This document shows positions 40,901-52,900 of a stretch of 64,000 bases of DNA, piece by piece. The stretch lies in contig JAUMIR010000004.1 in the NCBI GenBank assembly GCA_030847615.1, positions 233,782,501 through 233,846,500 of the forward strand. The letters run 5' to 3'. The position numbers and the translations under genes are program-made. The stretch comes from Gambelia wislizenii. Its lineage: Eukaryota; Chordata; Lepidosauria; Squamata; Crotaphytidae. Under the pieces are notes generated by a model. It made no database searches. It saw only the letters and a program-made list of their open reading frames with translations, and had not been told where the DNA came from. Positions within the stretch are counted from its first letter, which is position 1; each line of letters starts with the position of its first letter.

Positions 40901-43900
40901 CCGAAGTCTGGCGAGGCGGGTCACATAAGTCGTGGCTGCCATGTAACTGAGAAGAACCTGAACGGAGTGAGAGGGAAGCCTTCGGGACCGACGGCAGGTA
41001 TGAATCAGGGACTGAAGGGTGTTGAAGCGGTCTTGAGTTAAGTATGCCGCTGCAGTTACCGAGTCTAGACGAGCCCCAATGAATTGGATCACTTGAGCCG
41101 GCTGAAGCTGAGACTTTTCGATGTTGACAACAAGACCCAGGTAGTCTAAGGCATCTAAGCTGAGGCCAACATCGAGTTCGAGCTGATGTCGAGACTCTGC
41201 CACAATCAGCTAGTCATTGATGTATGGGAAGACCACCATGCCCTGCTGCCGAAGGAAAGCTGCCACTACTGCCATGCACTTTGTAAAGACTTGAGGAGCA
41301 GTCGAGAGGCCGAAGGGAAGCACTCTGAATTGGAAGGTCTCAGTTCCGATCTGAAACTCAAGGAAGCGCCTGTGGTCTGGATGGATCCCTATGTGGAAAT
41401 AGGCGTCCTTCAAGTCTATGGAGACGAACCAATCGTTCCGTTTCAGGAGCAGAAGGATGGAGGCCAAGGTGACCATTCTGAATTTCTTTGGGGCTACGTA
41501 TTTGTTCACCCCACAGAGTTCGAGAATCGGGCGCAGACCGCCGTCCTTCTTGGTCACCAGAAAGTACCTCGAGAAGAAGCAGAGGTGATGAAGGTCGGAG
41601 TCGACAGGTTCGATGGCCCCTTTCTGCAACAGGGTCTGCACCTCCTCGAGGAGGGGAGGGCGGAGTTATTCGAATCCATCCCGTCGGAGGCAGAGTGTCG
41701 AACTCTATCAAATAGCCTGTCCGGATGATTTGGAGCACCCAACGGTCTGATGTTATAAAAGACCAGGCTTCCTGGAAGTTGGACAGTCAATCCCCGAAGA
41801 GAGGAGTCTAAGAAAAAACAGAAAAAGCATCAGCAAGTCAATCAAAACTTCTTTCGGGCCTGATCCCGGATCTCTGCCGCAATGGTTGGCGGTATCTTGA
41901 ACCCGAGCCCTGGCTCCTCACCGATGAGGCCGGAGAGGAAGAGGGAACGTAACAGGACTGACAGTAGGATTGGCCAGAGTACCCTCGACGGAACTGCTGG
42001 CCATACGACAGGGCATGCCAGGAATATCTGCCTCTATGACGGTATTGAGAGGTGGAGGTGGAGCCCATACCATATTTCCTGGCAGTGGTCCTCAGCTTTT
42101 GGGTGAACTCGAGTTTCTCATCGGTTGACCCATTAAACAAGCCCGATTTGTCGAAGGGGAGATCCTCTATGGTGGCTGAGGCTTGAGGTGTAAGGCCCGA
42201 GAAACGCAACAATGCATGTCGACGCAGTGCAATGGAACCAGCGATGGTTTTCGCTGCGCAGTCTGCCACATGACGGGCCGAATTCATCTGTAGCCCCGCA
42301 AGGGACTGGGCCTCAGATTGTATGGCCTCTGCCATCCAACGCCGCTCCTCAGGGAGGTCCTGGATGAGATGGCTCATTCGTTCCCACAGGACCTGCTGTT
42401 AAGCTCCCATGCAAGTGGAATAGTTCACCACACGGAAGCTCAGGCCAGCTGCTGAGTAAATTTTCTTCCCAACAATATCAAACTTCCAGCCCTCTGGGTC
42501 TGGTGGGGATGACAAAGGCTGACGTTGCTTCTTGTTCTGTGCAACCTCAATGACCACAGAGTTCGGTCTTGGACGGTTCTGGAGCCAATCCACATGATCG
42601 CCACTGACACGGTACAGCTGATCTATCTTTATAGATGTCGACTGGATAGATGAGGGGTTCTCCCAAGACCCTTGTGCGATTTTCAATAGAGAGGGCAGTA
42701 CTGGAATGGAAGCCGTCGGGGGTGCCTTCGACTAGATCCATTGGAAAATTGGGTCCACGGGGTCAGTCGTTTGTTCCTCCAATTTGAGATCTAGCGCATG
42801 GGACATCTGGACCATTTGCTCTCCAAAGGCATGCACATCATCAGTTGGAAAGGCAGAATCATCCTCCATCAACTCAGTCTTAGATGATGGGAGATATGGG
42901 TGGTACAGATCCCAACACGTGGTGGAAGATGAGGACGATCTGTCCGAGGAAGGACTACGGTCCCGTGGTGGTGTAGGCGATCGAGGCTGCTGAGTTGGAG
43001 GGGTCCGAGGTAGAGGCTGCTGAGTTGGAGGGGTCCGAGGTAGAGGATGATGTTCAGGAGGAGACACCTGGATCACAGCATCCCTCTTAGAAATAGGTTT
43101 TGCAACATCCAAGGTGGTCAGACGTGGGGATCGAGCAATTGAGCGTCCCGTAATGGTAGTGTCGAGGACCTCACCTCTTGGTGTGAAGATCTGCGAGCCC
43201 GTGGGTGACCTGAAGCTCGCCTTGCAGATGGATCGGGCAAGATCATAGGCGGAATAGGCCGGAATATCGTCCTGGATTGCAGAAGGTGTGCAGCTTTGAG
43301 GCACTACTTCTGACTCAATGACTTCCACTTCTTCATCTGAAGAGCGGCGTTCCAATAATTAAGCTCTCGACATGACTAGAGTAGGAGATGTTTCAAGTTG
43401 CCTAGGGGACCTCTCAGCACCGGTGCCCAACGGGACCTCGACCACTACAATCTCCACCGATTCGGATGGGGTACGTGACCGACAAGCCTCGTGTTCCATC
43501 GGAATGGGAACAGGCAAGAGTCTAGCAAAGGTACCCTCGGCATCCATTGATCGGCGAGGGTGGACGTCTGGAGCCGCAAGTTTCATGGCCTTGGGCTTCT
43601 TGGAACCGTCCTTTGTTTTAGACTTGGACTTTGTGGAGATGTTTCTCTTTTCTCTTCTTCTTCATAGGCTGAGAAGAGGCAGACTCAGTACTGGGATGGT
43701 CCCCGGTAATGGCGGAGGCCCCATCCCGAGAGGTAGCCCTCGATGTCGATGGGCAGCTCTCAAGTTAGTGTTGATTGATCCCGAGCCGAATCCGAGGACG
43801 CATGCTGAAGAGAGGAATGGAGAGCCTCTGGGTCGGAAGAAGTGGAGCGGCGCCTCGACGGGCTTCGGGACCGACGACGCTTTTGGCCCTTAGAAGGTGG

Positions 43901-46900
43901 ACACCAGGAGCGTCCACGACCTCGTGACTCAGAGGAAGGATCTGAAGCTGGGACCGAAACAGAAGTAGAGGCCAAAGTTGTTCCAGGGAGTAAAGCCTTC
44001 TCATAAAGGAAGGATTTTAAGCGTGACAGGCGGTGTTTTCGAGCCTGCGGCATAAAGGCCTTGCAATGGACGCATGCATCAACGTTATGAGTTTCTCCCA
44101 GGCATATATAAACAGCGGGAATGCGCATCCGCACTCGGGAATTTTGCCTGACAAATCACGCAGCGTTTAAAGGCTCCTTTCCCAGACATTTTACTCACAA
44201 TAAGTGTAGTAATAATTGTAGTGCAGAAAGATCGTAGTCAAAGACAGTCCGAGGTCGATAACAGTATCTGAGGTGAATGCCAAAGCCGAGGGAGTAAGCC
44301 AAAATCATCATCAAAAGCCAGAAACAGGTAAAAAAACAGCGAGATCAGAAGCCAAATACCAAAACCAGAAGGATAGAGCAAAAATCGCCAAAAAAGCAAA
44401 GCCAAGTCAAACCAGATTGTGTGAGAGAAAAACACCTAGCGCACAGAGGTTCCTTCAAGCTGCTAACGCGGTGGAAAGAAAGGAACTGTGGGGATTTAGG
44501 CGGGAAGCCCTTATAAGGGACCGTTAGGATGGGCAGAGTTACCGCCAAAAATGTATCAAAGCATATTCTGCCTAGCGTTTCTAGAAGGTTCCGATGATCT
44601 GCGCAGGCACAGGAGTAACCCAGCTGTGTGATTCACAGAGACCACAAAGAAGATCTATGAGCTATCTTAGTGGTATACTTAGAGGAATATTTGCCCGTGT
44701 AAACGACCCCCAGGAAAACACAAGTCTAAAGCCACTGCGCAAACCGTGATCAAGGGGCACCCGGCAGATTAGTTGCCACTGGAGACCAACGAGACAGATG
44801 CCTCACCTTCATCTGAGGGAGAGCCTGTGGGAAATGGGCAAAGCCTGCCCTAGTGAGCGCCAGAGGTTGGCTAAACCAGAGGGATTCCCAGAATCTGCGG
44901 TGAGTGAAGTTAAACCCAAATTTTTATCAAAGCAAGGATGGGCACCAGGGAAGGGATCCCCCTGTAGAGTATTGGCCGTGACAGACTGTGGGTGTACAGA
45001 AGTACTGATCCACCCAGTGTTAGTTTGAGAGCTGGGGTTGAAGACTCAGAAACCTAAAACCCCAATTAAATTTGCTCAGATGGATGGCGGACCAATGGGG
45101 GGGGGGTCCTGCTAGACGTATAACCAAGCCTGTTCAACTCAAGATGGGAGGCCATCGAGAAACTATTAGATTTGTGATTGCCCCACGTGCCATCCAATCT
45201 GTGGTAGTGGGACTGAGCTAGCTGAAATATCATAATTAATTTAAGTGGTGGGTGGGTTAGGGTACTAATGTAATTGTGGAATTTTTATGCTGTAAGCCGC
45301 CCTGTTTGCGTTGCAGAGGGGAGGGATAGAAATAATAATAATAATTATTATTATTATTATTATTACCTGGACATAGACTGGATTAAGAAGACTGTCACGT
45401 TCACTGACCTGGCTTGTGTGCAAGAGCACTGTGTGGGAGCAGAACTAGACAGAAAGGAGGAGGGGTCTTCTTCCCCCGGAGCACAAGGGAGTCTGGATAG
45501 GCCCAGACAATAGTTATGATCCTAGGGGAAGTAAGTGAATTACCAGCAGAATACCATGAATGGCAGACTGTATTCGAGGAGAAGGAATGCGATATACTTC
45601 CCCCCCCCAAACTCTCAGACTGTGCCACTGAGCTGGTCCCAGGTGCAAAATTACCCAAGTCAAAACTGTATTCAATGACCCCAACTGAAATGGAGGTGCT
45701 ACAGGAGTACATAGTTGACAATGTGGCGAGAGGGTTCATTAGACCGACTACGACAGCTCTGGGGGCCCCAAGTCTCTTCAGACGCAAAAAAGATTCCTCT
45801 GAGGCTATGTATTGATTATTGCGGTCTCAAGGTGGTGAGCGTATCTAATCAATACCCACTGCCCCTAATGAAGGACATGCTAGCCCATCTGGCTAAGGGC
45901 AAAATATTTACAAAACTGGATTTGAGGGAGGTGTATTATCAAATCGAAATCAAGGAAGGGGATGAATGGAAAACTGCCTTTAATTGCCAGTTGGGGTCTT
46001 TTCAGTTTTTGGTCATGCCGTTTGGACTCTCTGGGGCTCCCGGAATATTTATGAACTTGATCAATGATGTGTTGAAGGAGTTTCTGTACAAGGGAGTGTT
46101 GGTGTACCTAGATGATGTTTTGATTTATTTGGAAGACTACAGCTCCCATGTGAAGTTGGTGAAAAAGGTGCTAAGCAAATTAGAGGAGAATCATTTGTAT
46201 GTTAAGCTGTCCAAGTGTGAATTTCACAAATCCAAATTAGACTATCTGGGGTAGCGCTGCTCCAGGGTTTGAGATGGATCCAGAAAAGGTGAAAGGGGTC
46301 TTAGCCTGGGAGGCCCTAAGAACACGCAAACAGTTGCAAAGTTTCTTGGGATTTGCAAATTTCTACCATTCCTTCATCCCCAATTTCACCGAAGTGGCTC
46401 TGCCCCTAACTGACATGTTGAAAACCAAAAAAAGAAGGCGAAGAAAATAGGAAGCGCCCCCCCCATATCAAAGAAACTCACCCCCCCAAAAAAATAGTGT
46501 GTATTGAGAAGTGACAGGTTGCTTTCAATAGGCTCAAAAAGTTGTTCACCTCAGAACCAGTGTTAAAGCATCCCAACACATTGAAAGCATTCATAGTGCA
46601 GGTGGATGCTTCAGATGTAGCTAAGGGGGCAGTGTTGCTGCAGAGGGATGAGTCAGGGGAATTAAGGCCCTGTGCCTATTTGTCGCACAAGCTTAATGAC
46701 ACCAAGTGGAACTGGCTAGTATGGGAAAAGGAAGCAGGGGCCAACAAAGCATTGCAAAGCAAATGCCATCAATAGCATTGCAAACGTGGAGACATCTGTT
46801 GGAAAGGGCGTCTGAATGCTTTGAGGTCTGGATAGATCACAAAACCTTGAGGCGTTATGCACCTGGCGTAAACTGGATCTGAAGCAAATTCGATGGACAG

Positions 46901-49900
46901 ATTTCTTCTATAAGTTCAACTTCACGTTAAAGTTTCTCCCAGGAAAGAACAAATTTCTGGCGGACGCCTTATCTAGGCTGCCACAACATGAGAATAAGCA
47001 GAAGGAGGTAGTGGACACTGTATTTGGGTCTTCCCAGTTTGGGTTAAGCGTCACAACCATAAGCCAAGCAAAAGTGAATTTAAAGGAGACCCTCCTTCCC
47101 AAATCCCAACCAGAGCCCAAGGCTACAACCCACAAACCGCCTGAAGTTAGGCAGCTGGCCAAGGAAGTGAAGCCACGGCTAGATGCAGGGTGGAACAGCC
47201 AAAATGAGAAAGCTTTGAGTCAGGACCCCTGATTCCAAGTGAATCGAGGGAGGTTACTGTGAGACAAGGCTTGGCTTGGAAAGGGGACAAGATTTATGTG
47301 CCAAATGAATGGAGGAGCCAAATTTTAAAGCAGAGTCATGATGTAAAAAGTGCTGGTCATTTTGGCTATGTGAAAACCTTGCATTTGGTGCAGAGGCAAT
47401 TTTAGTGGCCAAAAATGAGAAAGGAGGTAGAGGACTATGTCCAAGGGTGTCATACTTGCACCATGGCTAAAAGGGGTTCAGGCAAGCCAAAAGGACTGTT
47501 GCAGTCACTGCCCACTCCTTCTAAGCCCTGGGAAGTTTGTATATTTTTAAAAAAGGAAGGTTAACTTTCAAACTGAACAATATAATTACTGATTTCCTAC
47601 ATTTCCTTGGCAATGTGAGATTTCTTACCTCTTCTTCTAACCAGTCATTATACTGAACAATGGAGGACATTGCGACATCTGCACCTTTCATGTAAAATGT
47701 GATTTCACCTGTAGATTCATCCTGAAATAAATGAATAAATGGAAAGAGCACAATCAAGACAAGATTTATTGCAGTGGAATTTCTGATAGTAGAACTTTTA
47801 AGGTCAGGATTCAGTGGTGGTGTTTCACAAGATCCTACTGCTTCTGCCTGCATCCATGATATCCCTCCCTCTTAAGGCCCCTTCCATACCCTAAAAATCT
47901 TTTCTGGAGAGCTGGTAAACACTTTTGAGCAGGATTTTGGTATATAGAGGGCTGCAGTAGAAGGGAAAGAAATACAGTACAAATTATGCTGGTGTTGGAT
48001 ACCAAAGCACATCATTACATTTTGACCTAAACACCAGGAAATTATGCAATCTGTATTTCATACTTACCATGAAAAACAAATTGGGGAAACAACTTGTAGA
48101 ACTATTATTTTAGCACTAACTTAGCATTTACTACTGTTAAGTTTTTACTAAGAAGAGACATGGTAATAGCGGAGGATGCATCTAAATTTCTCAACTTTTA
48201 CATTTGAAAAGTTGTATGTTCAAAATCACATACTTCCATAAAGATACAGCCTGAAAGAGAAATCAAGAAAACATACAAAGCCTACCCTTACTATGATTCC
48301 CATTCGTTTGCTCTCAGATGTGAAAGGGAAAATCTGCAGAATATAGTAGGTCAGAATCTGTCCACTGGGAGTTTTCAGTTGCATTGAAGTCAAATCTCTA
48401 TTCACCAAAGTAAGGCCAACACTTTCTGTCCACTGCACCAGAGCTACCTAGACAGAGACATAGTAGTTTTAACTGTCAGTTATATCCAGTGCAAATCAAA
48501 TTGAACACAAAAACTGAAGCCTTCTCAGAATTTTATGGAGGACATTCTGTACTCTGAGATGACAATTCCCTCTGAAGCACATAAGCAGGGTTTACACATT
48601 TTTTTCTCAAGGAAGAGGGGCCACTGAACTCATCCTGACCATCAGAACAGTGGAAAATTTATTTACCAGCTGTCCATAGCAGAGTCAAAGGAAAACATAT
48701 AGTGGACAAAGTGAGATCCAATTCTAATTGTCAAGGATTAAAAGTCTAATTATTAATAACCGCATTTTAGAATTTGACTACTACCAAGGCAACGTTGATA
48801 TTGTCCCTATCAAAACAAGAAGTTAGCAGCAATTTATCTGCTCCATCAGGAAATGTCCTTCTAAAACAAAACCAAAAACTTGCACTATTATAAAAATACA
48901 AATAAAAAATTGCAACAACAGAGTATGTGTGGAAGTTATCCAGTTTCATTCCATGTCATAACATCCTGAATTCATTGTTTAAGTTAATATTTTTCTTGCA
49001 TGATATCATATGTAAGCAACTGTGGTAGAAGGAAAATGAAAGAATGCTTCTTGAATGAAACAACATTATTCCATGCAAACAAATATAGAAGAAATCACAT
49101 TTTTATATGCTATACACAAATGAAAGCAGCAAGAACCTGAGCGAGGCGAAGCAAGGAAATAAGTTTGCCTTTCCTCCTCAGTTCACCCTAAATAATGATG
49201 AAATCATAAATGCTCTGCTTCTAGAACCACTGCAGATGTGATATATGATATAGAAGATGTAACGAATTTTAAGAATTAATTATCCTGGTACTTTTCATAC
49301 TACAGGCTGAGTGTCCCTTGTCTGGAATTCTGAAATATTCCAAAATCCCAAATTGTCCACATAAGTGGCTGATATAGTGATACCTTTGCTTTCTGATGCT
49401 TCAACACACACAACTTTATTTCATGCACAAAATTATTAAAAACGTTGCATATAAAATTACCTTCAGGCTATATGTTTAAGGTGTATATGAAACATAAATC
49501 TCATTATGTATATGCAAGTATTCCAAAATCCAAAATATTCTAAAATCTGAAATACCTCTGGTACCAAGCACTTCAAATAAGGAAGACTCAATCAGTATCT
49601 ATATATTCCAATTAAAAATCAAACAAGGTGGAAGCCATGCTTATTTTCATCATACAGTCATGTACACAGGCATACAACCATGTGGAAAAATGGAATATCA
49701 ACCCTGGTGGTGCAGTGGTTAAATGCCAGTACTGCAAGCCACCACGTTGCAAATTCGATTCCAGCAGGCTCCAACGTTCACTCAGCCTTCCATCCTTTCG
49801 TAGGTCGGTAAATTGAGTACCCAGCTTGTGGGGGCAATTAGCTAACACACATTGGAAACTGTTTAATGCAGTGTAGATGTGTAAATAGCTATTGCTTAAA

Positions 49901-52900
49901 ACAATTTGTAAGCCGCTCTGATAGCCTTGTGGCTGAAGAGCGGGGTATAACTAACTAACTAACTAACTAAATAAATAAATAAAAAGTATATGGGTTCAGT
50001 CAGAATCACATAAATAACTACTAGTCATATCTGTGTATTCTCCTATAGCCCCCTGCTTCACAACCTAGTTTACAGGATCAGATTGGTGATCATGGTGGTG
50101 TGAACAATTACAAGGAAAATGTGGGCCTCATATGTAAAAATGAAGCATTAGTATATGTTGCAAGTTATGTGATAAATGTATAAACAGTTGACTAGATAGT
50201 TGATTTGCATATGTTGTAAGTTATGTATGATACTCATTTTGCAATATTTATGTTTTGTAAAGGAACTGTATCCTGCCTTGCCATTATGATAGTGCTCAAG
50301 TCTGTCTGAGACTTCCATAAAACAGCCACGTACACACAAACAATGTATCCCAATTTCAAATATGGCAGTCTGTTTTAGTAGCTTCTTTAATGTGCACATT
50401 TGGATTTAGCAACAATTCACATACTAGGAAAACAATAACTGATATGTTGGGAACAGATTTCCCTTGCAAAAGGGCAGTATAACAGCCACAAGAGATCTTC
50501 AAGAATTATCCAAGATAAACCAGTAATTTATCTTATTGCCCCTAAACCTTAGGAGACTGGATGGAATAGGCTCTCAGACAAATTTTCTGCATAAAACAGA
50601 GTGCTATAATGCTATGTTCTGCTAATTTCAGGTAAGTGTGCTTAGGACAGCCCAAGACAACCCTTGGGAACTATCCTCTTTTTTTCTTTCTCTGATATTA
50701 ACCTTATCAAAACAAAGCACTCAGTATGGCAAATAAAAAGACAGTGTCATTACAGAAACACTGGAACATATGTTCCAGCTTCACACTGAGAATGTTATGA
50801 CAATCTAGTGCCTTCATTCTAAGGCTGAGGAAATAAGATTAGAAACAAAGCATGTAAGGAAATTCAAATCCTACGAATTAATGACTCTCAACCTTTTGCA
50901 TGTGACACTCTACAACATTCTGTCAAAGACCTGGGGCCCATCACAATATAATCAAGAAGCCCATTTTTTCTAGAGAGATATGTATCTATGATTACAGACA
51001 ATCTGTTATTATTCTCTGAGGATGCCAGCCACAGATACAGGCGAAATGTAAGAAAGAAACTATTCCAGAACACAGCCTCACAGCCTGGAAAAAACCCAAG
51101 GAAAATTTGTTATTGTATTTATCATTTTTGTACTATTTAAGGACATATACTGCCGAGTGCAGTAGTATTATTGGGAGTAAACATAAAAAGACAAGCAAAT
51201 ATAATAATTTCACTTAGTTTTAAGTAGTTTCTAGTCAGTATAAATTTAAATTTAGTGAGGAATGAGAGTTCTTGAAACTTTTCGACTGACAACCACTCTC
51301 AGGACTCCTGGATTCCAAAGGGAAAAAACCCTAAAAGTAGTAAAATTGTAATAAAAAATTGAAAAAGAGAGGAAAACAAATGAAATTCTCCCCAGTATAG
51401 CCACAGACACTTCCACATCCCAGCATGCAAGATTTTTTTTTAAAAAAAGATTCCCAAATAAATTCTTAATATACTTCATAGTATTGATATATTCTGATTA
51501 AAAAGTGAACAAAAATTGTACTCTGTATCCAAAACAATGACAATAGGCATAAGTCAAAATAAACAGATTGTACAATACTGTCCTTCCAAACACTGCTGTG
51601 TTCGTTAGTTATTATACACCAATGAAAAACCACAGTGGCCCCTAAGCCTAGTTATCTACCAGTGAATCAAGCCTCGGTAGTTAGCAAAGAACATAATTAT
51701 AAAGGACAGAAGGGAATGATAAGAGAAGACTCCCTAACCATTCACTACAACCAGTTTTTAGAGGTCCCAGATTTATAGACTTTGTGTGTATGCACATTCA
51801 AATGTGCATCCAGTATGCTTTCTCATGTTGGCAACTGAGGGGATTTTTTAAAGTAAATTGTTTGTTTTATAAGAGCTCAACATAAGAGCTATTTAACCTG
51901 TGCTTGCCTCCAGCAATGGTAATTAAATATGTCTTAATGGAAAATATTGTTATGACTATGGAAGATATTGGTAAGAAATGTAGATAGAACCTATTGGATA
52001 GTACTTAATGAATAAGGTTTATTTGATCATGCTGGAAAGAAAAGGTAGTATTAAATAAAAGAGTTTTCAGGATATATCATGGCTTCAGGTATTATTGTTA
52101 ACTTCACTGAATTACAATACAGTATGGTGAAAAGATTGCTAGAGGAGAAAGAATAAAATAAATGTACTTTAACATGTCATTTTTAGATCCACAAAAAACA
52201 CTTTCAAAAATCTAACGAGCCTACTATATTAACTGCAAATGCTCCAATACGCCAAAGGTTAATTCTCAATTTTCACAGTGAAAGGTTACTATTACATTCT
52301 GACCTGTAAATTGCATCTTTCCCTTAATACCCTATCATCTCATTTGTGTCCCTTTGCTAAGAGGACTTGAGTGTTCTATATTTGGTGACTCACATCTGTT
52401 TATTATTAAGTTTATGCTTGACTTCACATGCAAGTTGAGTTGGCAGTTTATAGCACGGTCACAATTTAGATGGTTATACCTGTGCTTATAGATAAGGTCA
52501 AGCAGCCAGTAGACAACAATCATTAGGCTCTTATTTATTAGATAATTCCAAATATTCACTTACAACAGTTTATCTAACATGTTGATTTATCAGTCTGGAT
52601 CTTAAATTTTCATTCTGATTACAAGATGCAAGCTGTGCTCATAAACGAGTTCATGAACGTAAACACAATAATTTTTCAGTCACCATCAAAACATTAGGCT
52701 TATGCTATGGCGGGCTTGCATGAAAAAAGGGAGGAAGACTTGTATCTTGGAAGAGTGCCTTATCTTTTCCTACAATCTTCCAATCCTTGGATTCTACAGA
52801 TACTGCTGCAATAGTTTTTATGTGTTGGACATCACTCTCATTCTCTTCTGCAAGTCTTCCGAGCTTTGAGAATCAGATGACCTAACAAACTATGACACCA

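Larger units (their letters stand above)
38398..44660 (-). mobile_element. DIRS-type tyrosine-recombinase retrotransposon (DIRS-2 of window)
   Basis: About 6.26 kb. Inverted termini: 38465-38610 on the left matches the inverse of about 44470-44640 (shared blocks ACACAGCTGGGTTACT, GGCAGAATATGCTTTGATAC, CCTTATAAGGGCTTCCCGCC). The internal complementary region at 38690-38790 carries the inverse of the left end and a copy of the right end. On the minus strand, in order: gag (44134-42732 and 42377-41838), reverse transcriptase (41641-41180), RNase H (41203-40166) and tyrosine recombinase (39966-38925). No target duplication is expected or seen. Better preserved than DIRS-1, but with stops in several genes. 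Confidence 0.88.
37600..44709. mobile_element. Putative hAT-like DNA transposon, non-autonomous, interrupted by DIRS-2
   Basis: Left end GGCTGGTTTACACGGCAGG and right end (inverse) GGGTCGTTTACACGGGCAA look like inverted termini. Flanking octamers TCTCCAGG (left) and CCCCCAGG (right) would be an 8-bp target duplication. The gypsy gag frame continues in register across the removed segment, which fits a clean insertion. The left arm (37601-38397) is non-coding and contains an (AG)n run at 37923-37950. The right arm is only about 45 bp. The family is an inference from the TIR and TSD length. Confidence 0.55.
35750..47540 (+). mobile_element. Ty3/gypsy LTR retrotransposon, 3'-truncated, twice interrupted
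   Basis: Plus strand, opposite to ATP9B. Order: putative 5' LTR (35750-36170), gag with zinc knuckle (36500-37600 and 44710-44900), protease trace (about 44960-45030), reverse transcriptase (45700-46254), RNase H (46540-46990), integrase N-terminal part (47220-47535). It stops mid-integrase with no 3' LTR. A putative DNA transposon carrying a DIRS element splits gag (37600-44709), and a short LINE tail sits at about 45225-45365. The gag frame resumes in register on the far side of the large insertion. All genes have stops or frameshifts. Confidence 0.85.

Noticed and set aside
40018..41728. Plus-strand open frames such as 41186-41728 and 40640-41041
   Set aside because: Antisense shadows of the DIRS-2 reverse transcriptase and RNase H on the minus strand; no motifs of their own.
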